From Lewinellaceae bacterium (GTDB taxonomy: Bacteria; Bacteroidota; Bacteroidia; Chitinophagales; Saprospiraceae), in the NCBI GenBank assembly GCA_020636325.1, contig JACJYC010000003.1, positions 1 to 64,000 on the forward strand: a stretch of 64,000 nt of DNA, written 5' to 3'. A program made the position numbers and the translations under genes. The notes under the pieces are model-generated. The model saw only the letters and a list, made by a program, of their open reading frames with translations, searched no databases and was not told the DNA's origin. Each line of letters begins with the position of its first letter. Position 1 is the first letter of the stretch. Of this stretch, positions 16,628-25,360 are shown piece by piece.

Positions 16628-16948
16628 ATGATTGCTGGATCCAAAATAAATGCAAATATGAATGTGATCAAAAAATCAGCGCCTACGCACCCCGAAACAG
16701 ATGAGTTAATCCTTCGGGATACGCTTGCCATTGACCGGACCCGGCTGGCGAATCAACGGACTTTCTTATCCTTTGTCAGAACAGGCATCTACTTTGTAGC
16801 CACCGCCCTTGGGATCTTTCACCTCAATGAGAGCGGCAACCTCGATTGGCTGGCCTGGGCCTTCACCGGCATTGGGATCGCCCTCACCCTTACGGGGATC
16901 GTCAATTATTTCATCATGCGGAAGAAGATCATGCGGATTTATAGCTGA
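16628..16948 (+). CDS. DUF202-family (YidH-like) small membrane protein
   Basis: A 106-residue protein (or 96 residues from the alternative ATG 16658). It carries the DUF202 signature RDTLAIDRTRLANQRTFLSFVRTGIYF, followed by three hydrophobic segments and a basic C-terminus (MRKKIMRIYS). Function unknown; it follows the SulP gene in the same direction, and SulP-DUF202 linkage suggests co-transcription. No sulfur-specific motif is visible. Confidence 0.8.
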   Translation: MIAGSKINANMNVIKKSAPTHPETDELILRDTLAIDRTRLANQRTFLSFVRTGIYFVATALGIFHLNESGNLDWLAWAFTGIGIALTLTGIVNYFIMRKKIMRIYS

Positions 16949-17000
16949 TCACCTGGTTTTTATTTTCGTTTATTCTGGTTCATTGTTGTTCCGTCCGCCA

Positions 17001-17099
17001 CAAACCAAAATAAACCATTATAAACCAAAATAAACCTTATAAACCAAAATAAACCATTATAAACCATTATAAACCATTATAAACCTTATAAACATCAAC
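17001..17099. repeat. Array of AAACCAAAAT/AAACCATTAT words
   Basis: About ten degenerate 9-10 nt units in the 312-bp space between the DUF202 gene and the peroxiredoxin promoter. A related stretch in opposite orientation (GGTTTTTATTTTCGTTTATT region, 16953-16975) could pair with it. Nothing else is seen before the operator at 17147. Confidence 0.85.
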
Positions 17100-17146
17100 A
17101 AACAACAATAACCACCAACCAAAATTCACCCCGGATCACACCTCCA

Positions 17147-17191
17147 TGTGATGCACATCACTGACTAATTTCACTAGACGGCCGATCTTTG
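17147..17191 (+). promoter_or_regulatory. Crp-type operator and -7 box for peroxiredoxin unit
   Basis: TGTGA-TGCACA-TCACT at 17147-17162, centre 17154.5. GATCTTTG (17184-17191) matches TAnnTTTG at all but the first base and begins 29.5 bp from the centre. Confidence 0.82.
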
Positions 17192-17260
17192 TAAAACAAT
17201 TCAAGCCGATAAAAAAGGCAGAATTGATTTTACGATCATTTTTCAAAAACAAACAATACC

Positions 17261-17914
17261 ATGGAAAATACCGATATAAAAACCATGCCCAGGATCGGCG
17301 AAAAAGCCCCCGATTTTGAAGCGATTACGACTGCGGGCCCCATCCGATTTTCAGAATACAATAAAGGGAGCTGGGTTGTGATGTTCTCCCACCCGGCCGA
17401 TTTTACGCCGGTTTGTACGACCGAAATGTCAGCTTTCGCGGTTGACAAGGAATGGTTTGCCCAACACAATACGAAACTGTTGGGGTTGAGCATCGACAGC
17501 ATTCACTCACACCTGGCATGGGTGAACAATGTGCGGGAAAAAACGCAGGTTTACATGGATTTCCCGATCATTGCCGACCTGGACATGAAAGTCGCTCAAT
17601 TGTACGGGATGCTCCATCCTGAAGAAAGCATGACGGCGGCTGTTCGGGCAGTGTTCTTCATAGATCCCAAAGGCACGATCCGGTTGCTGATGTACTATCC
17701 GCTTAATGTAGGCCGCAACATGGAAGAGATCCAGCGCGCCTTGATCGCCCTCCAGACGGTGGACGCCAACAATTGCGCCCTTCCGGTCAACTGGAAGCCT
17801 GGCGACAAAGCCATTGTGCCGCCGCCAAAAACGCTGGAACAAATGGAAGAACGCATTGCCAATACGGAATACGAAAAAGTGGATTTCTACCTGGCAAAAA
17901 GGTCCCTGAATTAA
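17261..17914 (+). CDS. 1-Cys peroxiredoxin (Prx6/AhpC-like)
   Basis: A 217-residue peroxidase. The peroxidatic cysteine is C52 in HPADFTPVCTTEM, followed by WFAQHNTKLLGLSIDSIHSHLAW, and the C-terminal domain of the Prx6 class (CALPVNWKPGDKAIVPP) is present. It reduces peroxides; Prx6-type enzymes may also deal with sulfur-derived oxidants. Its promoter carries the sulfur-island operator, and the genes for a rhodanese lipoprotein and a flavoprotein follow. Confidence 0.92.
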   Translation: MENTDIKTMPRIGEKAPDFEAITTAGPIRFSEYNKGSWVVMFSHPADFTPVCTTEMSAFAVDKEWFAQHNTKLLGLSIDSIHSHLAWVNNVREKTQVYMDFPIIADLDMKVAQLYGMLHPEESMTAAVRAVFFIDPKGTIRLLMYYPLNVGRNMEEIQRALIALQTVDANNCALPVNWKPGDKAIVPPPKTLEQMEERIANTEYEKVDFYLAKRSLN

Positions 17915-17942
17915 GAATTGTCGTGTGATATTATAAAAAACG

Positions 17943-17977
17943 CTGCGCCTCCCATCCAACGGCGGCGCAGTTTTTAA
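17943..17977 (+). terminator. Hairpin with T-run after the peroxiredoxin gene
   Basis: CTGCGCC (17943-17949) pairs with GGCGCAG (17964-17970), followed by TTTTTAA. It lies between the peroxiredoxin and rhodanese genes, so it may attenuate rather than fully end the unit. Confidence 0.75.
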
Positions 17978-17987
17978 CCTTTAAACA

Positions 17988-18401
17988 ATGAAATTGACCA
18001 GAATTATTCCGTTGCTTACCGTTGTGATGATCGCCTTTTCCTGTCAGCCGAAAACCCAGCAGGCTACGGGTGAGCATTCTTCGCCGGCAGCCCAGTCGCC
18101 GTTTACCAACCTGAGCGTGGCTGAATTTGATAAGATGATGCACGAGGATGTTGTGGTGCTGGATGTCCGCACTCCGCAGGAAACGGCCATGGGCAAGATC
18201 GACGGCGCCATCGAGATTGATGTAACCGACCCGTCCTTCGCCCAGAAAACAAGCCAACTGGACAAGGACAAGACCTATCTGGTATACTGCCGCAGCGGCC
18301 GCCGCAGCGTTTCGGCCTGTACGGCCATGGCAGAACAAGGCTTCGGGCACTTGTACAATCTGGTCGGCGGGTATACGGCCTGGTCGGCTGAAAAGCATTA
18401 G
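17988..18401 (+). CDS. Single-domain rhodanese lipoprotein
   Basis: A 137-residue protein with a lipoprotein signal peptide (MKLTRIIPLLTVVMIAFSC, lipobox cysteine C19) and one rhodanese domain with active C101 in VYCRSGRRS. It probably transfers sulfane sulfur in the periplasm, anchored to a membrane. The flavoprotein gene begins only 9 bp downstream. Periplasmic rhodaneses are common near sulfur-oxidation genes; the acceptor is unknown. Confidence 0.9.
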   Translation: MKLTRIIPLLTVVMIAFSCQPKTQQATGEHSSPAAQSPFTNLSVAEFDKMMHEDVVVLDVRTPQETAMGKIDGAIEIDVTDPSFAQKTSQLDKDKTYLVYCRSGRRSVSACTAMAEQGFGHLYNLVGGYTAWSAEKH

Positions 18402-18410
18402 AACACACAA

Positions 18411-19748
18411 ATGGACCATTACGAACTATTGGTGATCGGCAGCGGGCCTGGTGGCGTCGAAGCAGCCCGGCGAGGCGCTGATGCCGGACTGAAAACGGCG
18501 CTCGTCCACAACATGCCCCTCGGGGGGCGTGCCACGTGGAGCAGCCTGCTGCCCTCCAAAGCCTGGCTCCAGGTAGCCGAATCGGTACACAAAGGCCTGG
18601 GACATCCCGTCCTGGGCAGCCTGATCGATGTACCGGTTTCCCTCAACCACGAGGCCCTGCGCGCCTGGATCCAGAAAACGGCTGGCGAGCAAGCGGCCTT
18701 TCAGCAGCAACAACTCGAATCGGCCGGCGTGCCCCTGATCCAGGGTACCGCAAAATGGGCCGGGCCGGGTCAGGTGCTCATCGCCAATGAAAATACACCG
18801 GACACAACGGTGAAATACGACCACCTAATCGTTTCCGGCGGTTCAGGCCCGCGGTTCACCCCGGCCGTAAAGCCCAATATGGACCATATCATCGCACCCC
18901 GGATCAGCCCCAGGCTCAACGAGATCCCGAAAAGCATGATCGTGATGGGCGGCGGCGTAACGGGTACAGAATATGCTTTTGCTTTTGCCTCCATGGGCAC
19001 GGAGGTCACCATCCTGCAAAAAAACAACCAACTATTACCAACCATTGACGCCGAAGTAGTGGGCGCCTTTTCGCGGTATGTCACCGGCAGATTGCCCATC
19101 AGCATCAAAACCGGTGTCACCGTTGCGGCTGCCGAACAACAAGGCAACAAGGTGACGGTCACGGACACGGAAGGCGGGGTCTATACCGCCGATTTCGGTT
19201 TTATCGCCATCAGCCGCACCCCCGACCTGAGTTTCTGGCCGGAAATCCCGGACGGGCTTCAACAACTCCCCGGCGGATTCATTTCGGTCGACCGGTGGAG
19301 CCGAACATCCCTGCCCGATGTCTATGCGATCGGCGATATGACCGGCGCCCCGATGATGGCCAACCGGGCGCGCAGTCAGGCCCGCGAAGCCGTTCGCGCC
19401 ATTCTCGGCCAGGCAGACGATTCTCCGGCGCCCGTCACGATGGAAGCCGTATATACCCAACCCAATGTGGTGCAGGTGGGCAGTATGGCCCCCAATCCGA
19501 AGGCAACCTTCCATTCGTTCAACTGGAAGGGCAACCTCAAAGCCGCCATCAACGATTATGCGGAAGGGTTGATCCGCGTTCAGGTAGACAACACCACGGG
19601 ATTGGTCCTGGGGGCCGCCGCTTTCGGGCATCACGCATCGGAGGTATTGTCTCCCATCCAGCTGGCCATCAACGAGGGGATCTCCTGGGAGCGGGTGGTG
19701 CGGTCGCCATTTGCGCATCCGACCTTGTCGGAGGTTTGGGGCGGGTAG
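18411..19748 (+). CDS. Dihydrolipoamide-dehydrogenase-like flavoprotein lacking the redox cysteines
   Basis: A 445-residue FAD/NAD(P) protein of the class I pyridine-nucleotide-disulfide oxidoreductase fold. It has a GSGPGG FAD motif (10-15), a central NAD(P) site (MGGGVTGTEYAF), the second FAD motif (DVYAIGDMTG) and the C-terminal HPTLSE motif with H436 and E441. At the disulfide position the family motif GGTCxNxGCxPSK reads GGRATWSSLLPSK, so both cysteines are replaced (A41, L46). It keeps the His-Glu dyad but cannot form the redox disulfide. It may act on a small-molecule acceptor; the reaction is unknown. Start 9 bp after the rhodanese gene. Confidence 0.85.
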   Translation: MDHYELLVIGSGPGGVEAARRGADAGLKTALVHNMPLGGRATWSSLLPSKAWLQVAESVHKGLGHPVLGSLIDVPVSLNHEALRAWIQKTAGEQAAFQQQQLESAGVPLIQGTAKWAGPGQVLIANENTPDTTVKYDHLIVSGGSGPRFTPAVKPNMDHIIAPRISPRLNEIPKSMIVMGGGVTGTEYAFAFASMGTEVTILQKNNQLLPTIDAEVVGAFSRYVTGRLPISIKTGVTVAAAEQQGNKVTVTDTEGGVYTADFGFIAISRTPDLSFWPEIPDGLQQLPGGFISVDRWSRTSLPDVYAIGDMTGAPMMANRARSQAREAVRAILGQADDSPAPVTMEAVYTQPNVVQVGSMAPNPKATFHSFNWKGNLKAAINDYAEGLIRVQVDNTTGLVLGAAAFGHHASEVLSPIQLAINEGISWERVVRSPFAHPTLSEVWGG

Positions 19749-19826
19749 GAAGCGGTTTCAGGGTTATATTAATTCTTCAACGGTTCAACAACTTCCTGTC
19801 CAGAACCTGGTTTCCCTATAAAAAAA

Positions 19827-20360
19827 TCAAATGCCCAGATCCCCTAAATAATCCTCATAAATATACTCCAATCCGTCGGATACCCCCCAGCCTGTACTAT
19901 AAGTTCTCTCAATCAATTCCCGGCATGCAGCCCCGTATTCCTGCTCCAGTTTTTCCTCCTGGATTGTTTTACAAGCTTCTTTGAAAGAACTTTCGAGGGA
20001 ATTGTAAAATGGTTCGTCAATCCCTCCGTAAGCATTGGAGAATTCAATCATCATTTCTACCCGGTAAAGCAGCAGTTCAATCACATCTTTTTTAAAAATT
20101 GATATTTTCTTAAATTCAGAAATTATTTTTCTGCTCTCGCCGCTCCTGGCTTTTCCAAAACCCCTGTTTGGAAAATATTCCTGCTTTATTTTGTTTTTGT
20201 ACTCATTCAATATTCCGGAAGTATCCGGACTGAGTTCCATTTCATAATATTTCTTTACCTGATCAAATTTTGAATAAAGTTTTTTGACTTCGTTCTCCAA
20301 TTCGTTCCGGTCCAATTCTTTTAAATACCTGTTCAATTCAGAAGTTATCGATTTTTTCAT
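19827..20360 (-). CDS. DUF6155-like hypothetical protein
   Basis: A 177-residue, soluble, charged, mostly helical protein (ELNRYLKELDRNELENEVKKLY, then ELLLYRVEMMIEFSNAYGGIDEPFYNSLE and GWGVSDGLEYIYEDY), which resembles the DUF6155 family as I recall it. No catalytic motif is recognised. ATG 20360 is preferred over 20381 because a G-rich Shine-Dalgarno-like stretch lies about 8 bp before it. It is more AT-rich than its neighbours and has no clear tie to the sulfur genes. The 20382-20537 interval before it shows nothing recognisable. Confidence 0.65.
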   Translation of the reverse strand: MKKSITSELNRYLKELDRNELENEVKKLYSKFDQVKKYYEMELSPDTSGILNEYKNKIKQEYFPNRGFGKARSGESRKIISEFKKISIFKKDVIELLLYRVEMMIEFSNAYGGIDEPFYNSLESSFKEACKTIQEEKLEQEYGAACRELIERTYSTGWGVSDGLEYIYEDYLGDLGI

Positions 20361-20537
20361 TTGCCCCCTTTCTGTTTTCAATAATGCTGCTTATGCCTTT
20401 TGTACCCGCTATCAATTTTGGAAAAAAAGGCCGATGAAGGTTCTCGTTTCATTGGCCAAGACCATCCAAATTCAGGCCCAATATAAACATTCGAAAACAG
20501 CCCGCCAAGGATTTTCAGGGGTTGGGCAAATAACCGG

Positions 20538-23387
20538 TTACAAATAAAACGTACTCTTATCCGGCCGCAAAGCCCGGGCAAACCACAGCGGCCGCCGCAA
20601 GCCGTCCGGGCCGGGGGCGGGGCGCGTCATTTTGAGCCATTCCTGATAAATTTCGAACGACTTGTTGGTGTCTACGAAGATATCGCCGTATTCATCGCCG
20701 GGTTGGGGCCGCTCGATGCGCACGCGCTGGTGCCAGCAATGCATGCCGCTGATCGGATCGGGGTGCACGGCATGGGTGATGTTCTGGTGTACGCCGCCGT
20801 CCGACCAGAAAATGCGTTTGCTGTCCGGGTCGTCGCTGGCAAAAGGCCGGATGCCGCTCACGGTCGACATTTTCCAGCCGCCCTTGCCGTCGTTCTGTAC
20901 GTTCACCGTATTGGTCGCCCAGCGGTTGCCGGCATCCTGTTGGCGGCGCCAGCGACCCAGGTGGTGCGAACAGGCTACCACACCGGGTTTCATGCCTTCG
21001 GTCACCCATACCTTGTCGATGAAATAGCCGATATCCGTGTTCATCCGCACCAGGTCCCCGGTCTTGAAGCCGAACCGGTTGGCATCCTCGGGGTGCATCC
21101 AGATGGGGTTGCGGTTGGAGATCTCGGTCAGCCATTTGGCGTTGCCCGAACGGGAGTGAATGAGGGTGGGCAGGCGGAAGGTCGGTACGAGGCAATATTC
21201 TCCGGCATCTTTGTTGAGGCTGTCCGGATGGATATGGCTCCTGATATAGGTCGGGACGGCGTATTCCGGCCATTTCCAGTCGACCATGGTCTGCGAGTAG
21301 AATTCGTTCTTGCGGGAAGGCGTCGGGAAGCCCACATAAGCCTTGCCTTGCACCATGACCCCTACATTGGCGCCGTCCTTGTTGATGACGCCGGTTTCCG
21401 GGTCGACGACCGAGCCGTTGAGCTGGGCCTCGGGCACTGCTTTGAGGTGCTTGTTGTAGGAATAGGGCTCCACTTCATAGGCTCCGTATTTGCGCATGTA
21501 ATCCAGCTCAGTCAGGCCTTCCTTCCTGGCCACATCCGGCAGTCCCGGCACATTTTCAAAAATAAACTGGTAATATTCGTCGATGTTGACCTTTTCACCA
21601 GGCCGGTAGGGCGATTTGAAGTGATCGCGGATGCCCAGGCTGCCGTCGGGATCCATGCGCCAGCTGAGCTCGATCCAGAACTCGTCCTCTTCCCACACTT
21701 CGCCGGGGTTGGCCTCGTAGGTGAATTCTACGGGTTTGCCCGCACGCCTGGCCACCTCCCGCAACACGGGTTGGCGGAAGGCGATCCAGGTAGCGCCGTG
21801 TGTTTCGTAGCTGTTCAGGTCGTGCCTTTCGGAGGCGAGGCCCATCGGCAATACATAATCCGCAAAAAAGGCGGTTTCATTCCAGGTCGGGGTGAGTGCC
21901 ACGTGCAGCCCCACTTTGCGCTCATCCGACAGCGCCTCGATCCAGGAGAAGCCGTCGGGATAGGTCCAGACCGGGTTGAATACCCGCGTAAAGTACACAT
22001 CCAGCTTGCCGCGGCCTTCCTTCAGGAAATGCGGCAACAGGAAGCTCATTTCAAAAAAGGCCAGCGGGTACTCATTCGGAAAATGCAATTCATTCCAGAA
22101 TTTTTGCGCCGGCGGTGTATCGAAGAACTTTGGTTTGAACTTGTTCCAGGTATTCGGCGAGGTGCCGCCTACCGTGCCCACGCTGCCGGTGATCACCTGC
22201 AGGAAATGCAGGGCCCGGGAGACCGCCCAGCCGCCGAGGTTGCCGCTGGCAGCGCTTCGCCAGTTGTGGGAAGCGAACCGGGTGCCGGCCTGGCCGATCT
22301 GGCGGGCGACATCCACGACCATGGCGGCCTTGGCGCCGCTTTCCTTTTCGGCGAATTCGGGGGTGTATTCCTTGTATTCGTCCCGGAGTTTTTCAATGAA
22401 ACTTTCGAAAGTCATCGGCGCGCCGGGGTGGACCTTTTTCAGGTATTCCTCCCAGTTCACCCAGTTTTCCATATACTCGCGGTTGTAAAGGCCTTCATCC
22501 AGGATGACCTTCACCATGGCCAGCAGTACGGCTGCTTCAGAACCCGGATAGGTCGGCATCCAATAGTCCGACATGCTGGCGGTATTGGACAACCGCGGGT
22601 CCATTACGGCCAGTTTGGCGCCTTTCATCTTGCCCTCGATAATGCGTTGGGCATGCGGATTGAAATAGTGTCCGCTTTCCAGGTGCGCGCTGATGAGGAG
22701 GATGAATTTGGCGTTGGCGTGGTCCGGCGACGGCCGGTCGTACCCGTACCAGAGGTTGTACCCGAACCGGGCGCCGGAGGAGCAGATATTGGTATGGCTG
22801 TTGTGACCGTCGACATTCCAGGCCTGCAGCACGCGGTCCATATACCCTTCGTGCCCCGGGCGGCCGACGTGGTAGGCCACTTCGTTATTCCGCCCTTCAC
22901 TGATGGCTTTGCCGATCCGTCCGGCAATATCGTTGAGGGCTTCCTCCCAGCTGACGCGTTCCCATTGGCCGGCGCCGCGCGCCCCTACCCTTTTCAGCGG
23001 GTACAGGATCCGGTCCGGGTCCGTGATCTGGTTGATGGTGGCAGGCCCCTTGGCGCAGTTCCGCCCCCGGCTGGCCGGGTGGTACGGGTTGCCTTCGAAT
23101 TTGCGTACCTCACCCGTTTCCTTATCCACATACGCCGTCAGGCCGCAGGCGCTTTCGCAGTTGAAGCAGGTGGTCGGCACGATGGAATAGTGGCGCTTCA
23201 CCTTGCGGGGGTGAGCCTTGGGGTCGTATTCCGTCCAGTCGTCCCATTTGTCCGGTGGCGGGAAGCTGGTCAGGTCGCCCGGTTCGGTCAACCGCGGGAG
23301 CTCCGGTTCCGTTTCGCCGTGCAGGTTGGGGATGATGCCGAGTTTTTCGGCGATCTGCTCTATTATGGTGTGTTTCTTTTGAGCCAT
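20538..23387 (-). CDS. Cytoplasmic molybdopterin oxidoreductase (SoeA/PsrA-like)
   Basis: A 949-residue DMSO-reductase-superfamily catalytic subunit. An N-terminal 4Fe-4S site is formed by C74, C77, C81 and C111 (CFNCESAC...NCAKG), and C202 (NICSSGAR) is positioned as the molybdenum ligand, as in polysulfide/thiosulfate reductases and SoeA. There is no twin-arginine signal, so it should sit on the cytoplasmic side, as SoeA does in sulfite-oxidising SoeABC. In this gene context oxidation of sulfite to sulfate with electrons going to quinone is the best guess; a polysulfide or thiosulfate reductase is the alternative. It follows the FeS/NrfD fusion gene with a 136-bp gap. Confidence 0.85.
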   Translation of the reverse strand: MAQKKHTIIEQIAEKLGIIPNLHGETEPELPRLTEPGDLTSFPPPDKWDDWTEYDPKAHPRKVKRHYSIVPTTCFNCESACGLTAYVDKETGEVRKFEGNPYHPASRGRNCAKGPATINQITDPDRILYPLKRVGARGAGQWERVSWEEALNDIAGRIGKAISEGRNNEVAYHVGRPGHEGYMDRVLQAWNVDGHNSHTNICSSGARFGYNLWYGYDRPSPDHANAKFILLISAHLESGHYFNPHAQRIIEGKMKGAKLAVMDPRLSNTASMSDYWMPTYPGSEAAVLLAMVKVILDEGLYNREYMENWVNWEEYLKKVHPGAPMTFESFIEKLRDEYKEYTPEFAEKESGAKAAMVVDVARQIGQAGTRFASHNWRSAASGNLGGWAVSRALHFLQVITGSVGTVGGTSPNTWNKFKPKFFDTPPAQKFWNELHFPNEYPLAFFEMSFLLPHFLKEGRGKLDVYFTRVFNPVWTYPDGFSWIEALSDERKVGLHVALTPTWNETAFFADYVLPMGLASERHDLNSYETHGATWIAFRQPVLREVARRAGKPVEFTYEANPGEVWEEDEFWIELSWRMDPDGSLGIRDHFKSPYRPGEKVNIDEYYQFIFENVPGLPDVARKEGLTELDYMRKYGAYEVEPYSYNKHLKAVPEAQLNGSVVDPETGVINKDGANVGVMVQGKAYVGFPTPSRKNEFYSQTMVDWKWPEYAVPTYIRSHIHPDSLNKDAGEYCLVPTFRLPTLIHSRSGNAKWLTEISNRNPIWMHPEDANRFGFKTGDLVRMNTDIGYFIDKVWVTEGMKPGVVACSHHLGRWRRQQDAGNRWATNTVNVQNDGKGGWKMSTVSGIRPFASDDPDSKRIFWSDGGVHQNITHAVHPDPISGMHCWHQRVRIERPQPGDEYGDIFVDTNKSFEIYQEWLKMTRPAPGPDGLRRPLWFARALRPDKSTFYL

Positions 23388-23464
23388 CTTACTGACATTG
23401 CGGTCCTACGGACCTGGTTACAGGGATTTCGGTCTTACGGACCTTTTCTTCGAATCAGAGGAAC

Positions 23465-23519
23465 TGCATCGATTCCTCAATTCCTCAATTCCTCGATTCC
23501 TCGATTCCTCAATTCCTCC
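23465..23519. repeat. GAGGAATT/GAGGAATC array after the FeS-NrfD gene
   Basis: About six 8-nt units on the minus strand that begin a few bases after the stop codon of the FeS-NrfD gene. The remaining spacer up to 23397 also has imperfect GGACC-type repeats. Confidence 0.75.
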
Positions 23520-23523
23520 CCAA

Positions 23524-25152
23524 TCAAGTCAACGGTATCCGTTGGGGCGCTTCCACCCAGATTTTCTCAGTGAACCAAATCCCCACAAGGGCCAACGCGC
23601 CGGCTACCGCCATCGGCAGCGTTTCCAGTCCGCCGAAGATCAGGATGGCCAGCGGTGCGATATTGCCGATCAGGACAGCGCCGATCCAGAACATCATCCG
23701 GTAGCGGCCCTTCAGGATGGTTTCCACCGTCAATTTGGCTTCAGTCGTCGGGTGCGTGGTCGCGAGTTCCGCCAGCATGGTGAACAGGCCGACGACAATA
23801 CTGATCGCCAGGGTGGTTTTCAGGAACCCCGTCCAGGCGGCATCAACCCCGCCGAAGGCGCCGAGCAGCAGCAAGGCAGCGGCGCCGGCCATGAAGCTGT
23901 GGGTCAGCATGTGGATCGCCAATGCCGGGCTTTGCCAGAAATCGCGGCCTTTGGCCTGAGCGAAAAGGAATGCCGTATAGATGGCGGCAATGACTGCAAG
24001 TACGGCCGTTGCCCAAAGGGTGACCTGCTGGATGCCGTCCCAGCCGAACCACATGGTCAGCCCCCAAAGCGTGAGCAGGCCGCCGAACACGGTAATGGCA
24101 TATCCTCCACGGACAAGCCAGCTGGACCAATGGGGGCGCAACAGGACGTACAGGAACCTGCCGGGTTGGTCAAGATCCTTGACGAGCAGGGCGCCCGTTG
24201 CCATCAGAAAGACCAGGGCTGCAACCAAGGTCTGCCATTTGGTTTCTGCGGTAATGATATCGCCGTAACCCAACTGAAGGCCGGCAAACAGCACCAGGAA
24301 AACACCCGCCGCGATCGCCTTGGTCAGCACATAACCTGAAACTTCCCAACCCCAGAGGATGCCCTTGTTGGGTGTATCGTATACCCGGCGCGGTTTGTTC
24401 ATCAACAGGTCAATGGATTTGGCCTTGCCTTTCTCTGCGATCTCGGCCTGCGTAGCTACCTGATTGTTGATCTGCAACAAGGCGTCTACCACATCGCCGT
24501 TGGTGAAGGCCATTTTTTCGGCGGCTTTGGCAAAGTGACCTACCCCCCGGGATTGCGAATTCCAGAGATATACCCCGTCCTTGTCCGTTTCCATGGGGTT
24601 GAGTGAGGCCTCATCGCCCATGATATAGAAGAGGTTGGGCTTGGTGGCCTTGGCCGCTTTCCGGACGCTCACCTGCTCCTTGGCAAGCAACTGGAAGATC
24701 TCCGTTTCCGGATTCTCCATGTCGCCGGAGATGATAGCATGTTCCGGACAAACGTTGACGCAGGCCGGCTCCAGGCCGACATCGATGCGATGAGCGCAGT
24801 AATTGCACTTGGCGGCGGTATGCGTTTCCGGGTCGATATACAGGGCGTCGTACGGGCAGGCCTGCATGCAGGATTTGCAGCCGATACAACGCTTGTTATC
24901 AAAATCCACGATGCCATCGTCGCGGATGAATAGCGCTTCAACCGGACAGATCTCTACGCAGGGCGCATCCGTACAGTGATTGCATCGCATTACGGAAAAC
25001 AACCGCCGGGTATGGGGAAAATTCCCCTTTTCTACCTGCTTGACCCACGTGCGATTGACGCCCAAAGGCACCTCGTGCTCCGATTTGCAAGCCGTGGTGC
25101 AGGCGTGGCAGCCGATACACTTGCGGTTGTCAATTACAAAGCCGTATTTCAT
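23524..25152 (-). CDS. Fused 4Fe-4S electron-transfer and NrfD-type membrane subunit (SoeB-SoeC-like)
   Basis: A 542-residue fusion. Residues 1-~150 form a four-cluster ferredoxin domain of the NrfC/PsrB type: CIGCHACTTAC (C12, C15, C18, C22), CNHCTDAPCVEICP, CIGCKSCMQACP and CNYCAHRID...CVNVCP. After a linker (~150-255), the rest is an NrfD/PsrC-like membrane domain with about eight hydrophobic segments, which in relatives binds quinone. In SoeABC and PsrABC these are two proteins; here they are one. It lies between SulP copy 2 and the catalytic subunit, all on one strand, and very likely joins the catalytic subunit to the quinone pool. Confidence 0.88.
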   Translation of the reverse strand: MKYGFVIDNRKCIGCHACTTACKSEHEVPLGVNRTWVKQVEKGNFPHTRRLFSVMRCNHCTDAPCVEICPVEALFIRDDGIVDFDNKRCIGCKSCMQACPYDALYIDPETHTAAKCNYCAHRIDVGLEPACVNVCPEHAIISGDMENPETEIFQLLAKEQVSVRKAAKATKPNLFYIMGDEASLNPMETDKDGVYLWNSQSRGVGHFAKAAEKMAFTNGDVVDALLQINNQVATQAEIAEKGKAKSIDLLMNKPRRVYDTPNKGILWGWEVSGYVLTKAIAAGVFLVLFAGLQLGYGDIITAETKWQTLVAALVFLMATGALLVKDLDQPGRFLYVLLRPHWSSWLVRGGYAITVFGGLLTLWGLTMWFGWDGIQQVTLWATAVLAVIAAIYTAFLFAQAKGRDFWQSPALAIHMLTHSFMAGAAALLLLGAFGGVDAAWTGFLKTTLAISIVVGLFTMLAELATTHPTTEAKLTVETILKGRYRMMFWIGAVLIGNIAPLAILIFGGLETLPMAVAGALALVGIWFTEKIWVEAPQRIPLT

Positions 25153-25360
25153 TTATTGTTGTTTATTGTTGTTGTTGTTTGTTGTTGTTTGTTGTTGTTG
25201 TTGTTTGTTGTTGTTGTTTGTTGTGGTTTATTGTTGTTGCTCCGCCCGCCGAAGCCTCGGCGAAGGCGGGTTTGTTGTGGTTTATGGTCGTTTGTTGTTG
25301 TTTGCTCCGCCCGCCATAGTGACGCCATGGGCGTTACGGAGGCGGGTTTGTTGTGGTTTG
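25153..25360. repeat. TTGTTGTTTG-type array between SulP2 and the FeS-NrfD gene
   Basis: Low-complexity (TTGTTG, GTTTATTG) words run from the FeS-NrfD start codon to the SulP2 stop codon, interrupted twice by a GC-rich CCGCCCGCC...GGCGGG element. The last SulP2 codons (Gln-Gln-stop) are written in this word. Confidence 0.85.

Noticed and set aside
20703..23573. A 956-codon open frame on the plus strand opposite the molybdopterin gene
   Set aside because: Shadow frame of a GC-rich gene: the minus strand holds clear FeS and Mo-ligand motifs, while this translation has no recognisable domain.
25300..25350. GTGACGCC-ATG-GGCGTTAC as another Crp-type operator
   Set aside because: It is part of a GC-rich CCGCCCGCC element inside the word array, lacks the TGTGA-N6-TCACA spacing and has no -7 box at the expected distance.
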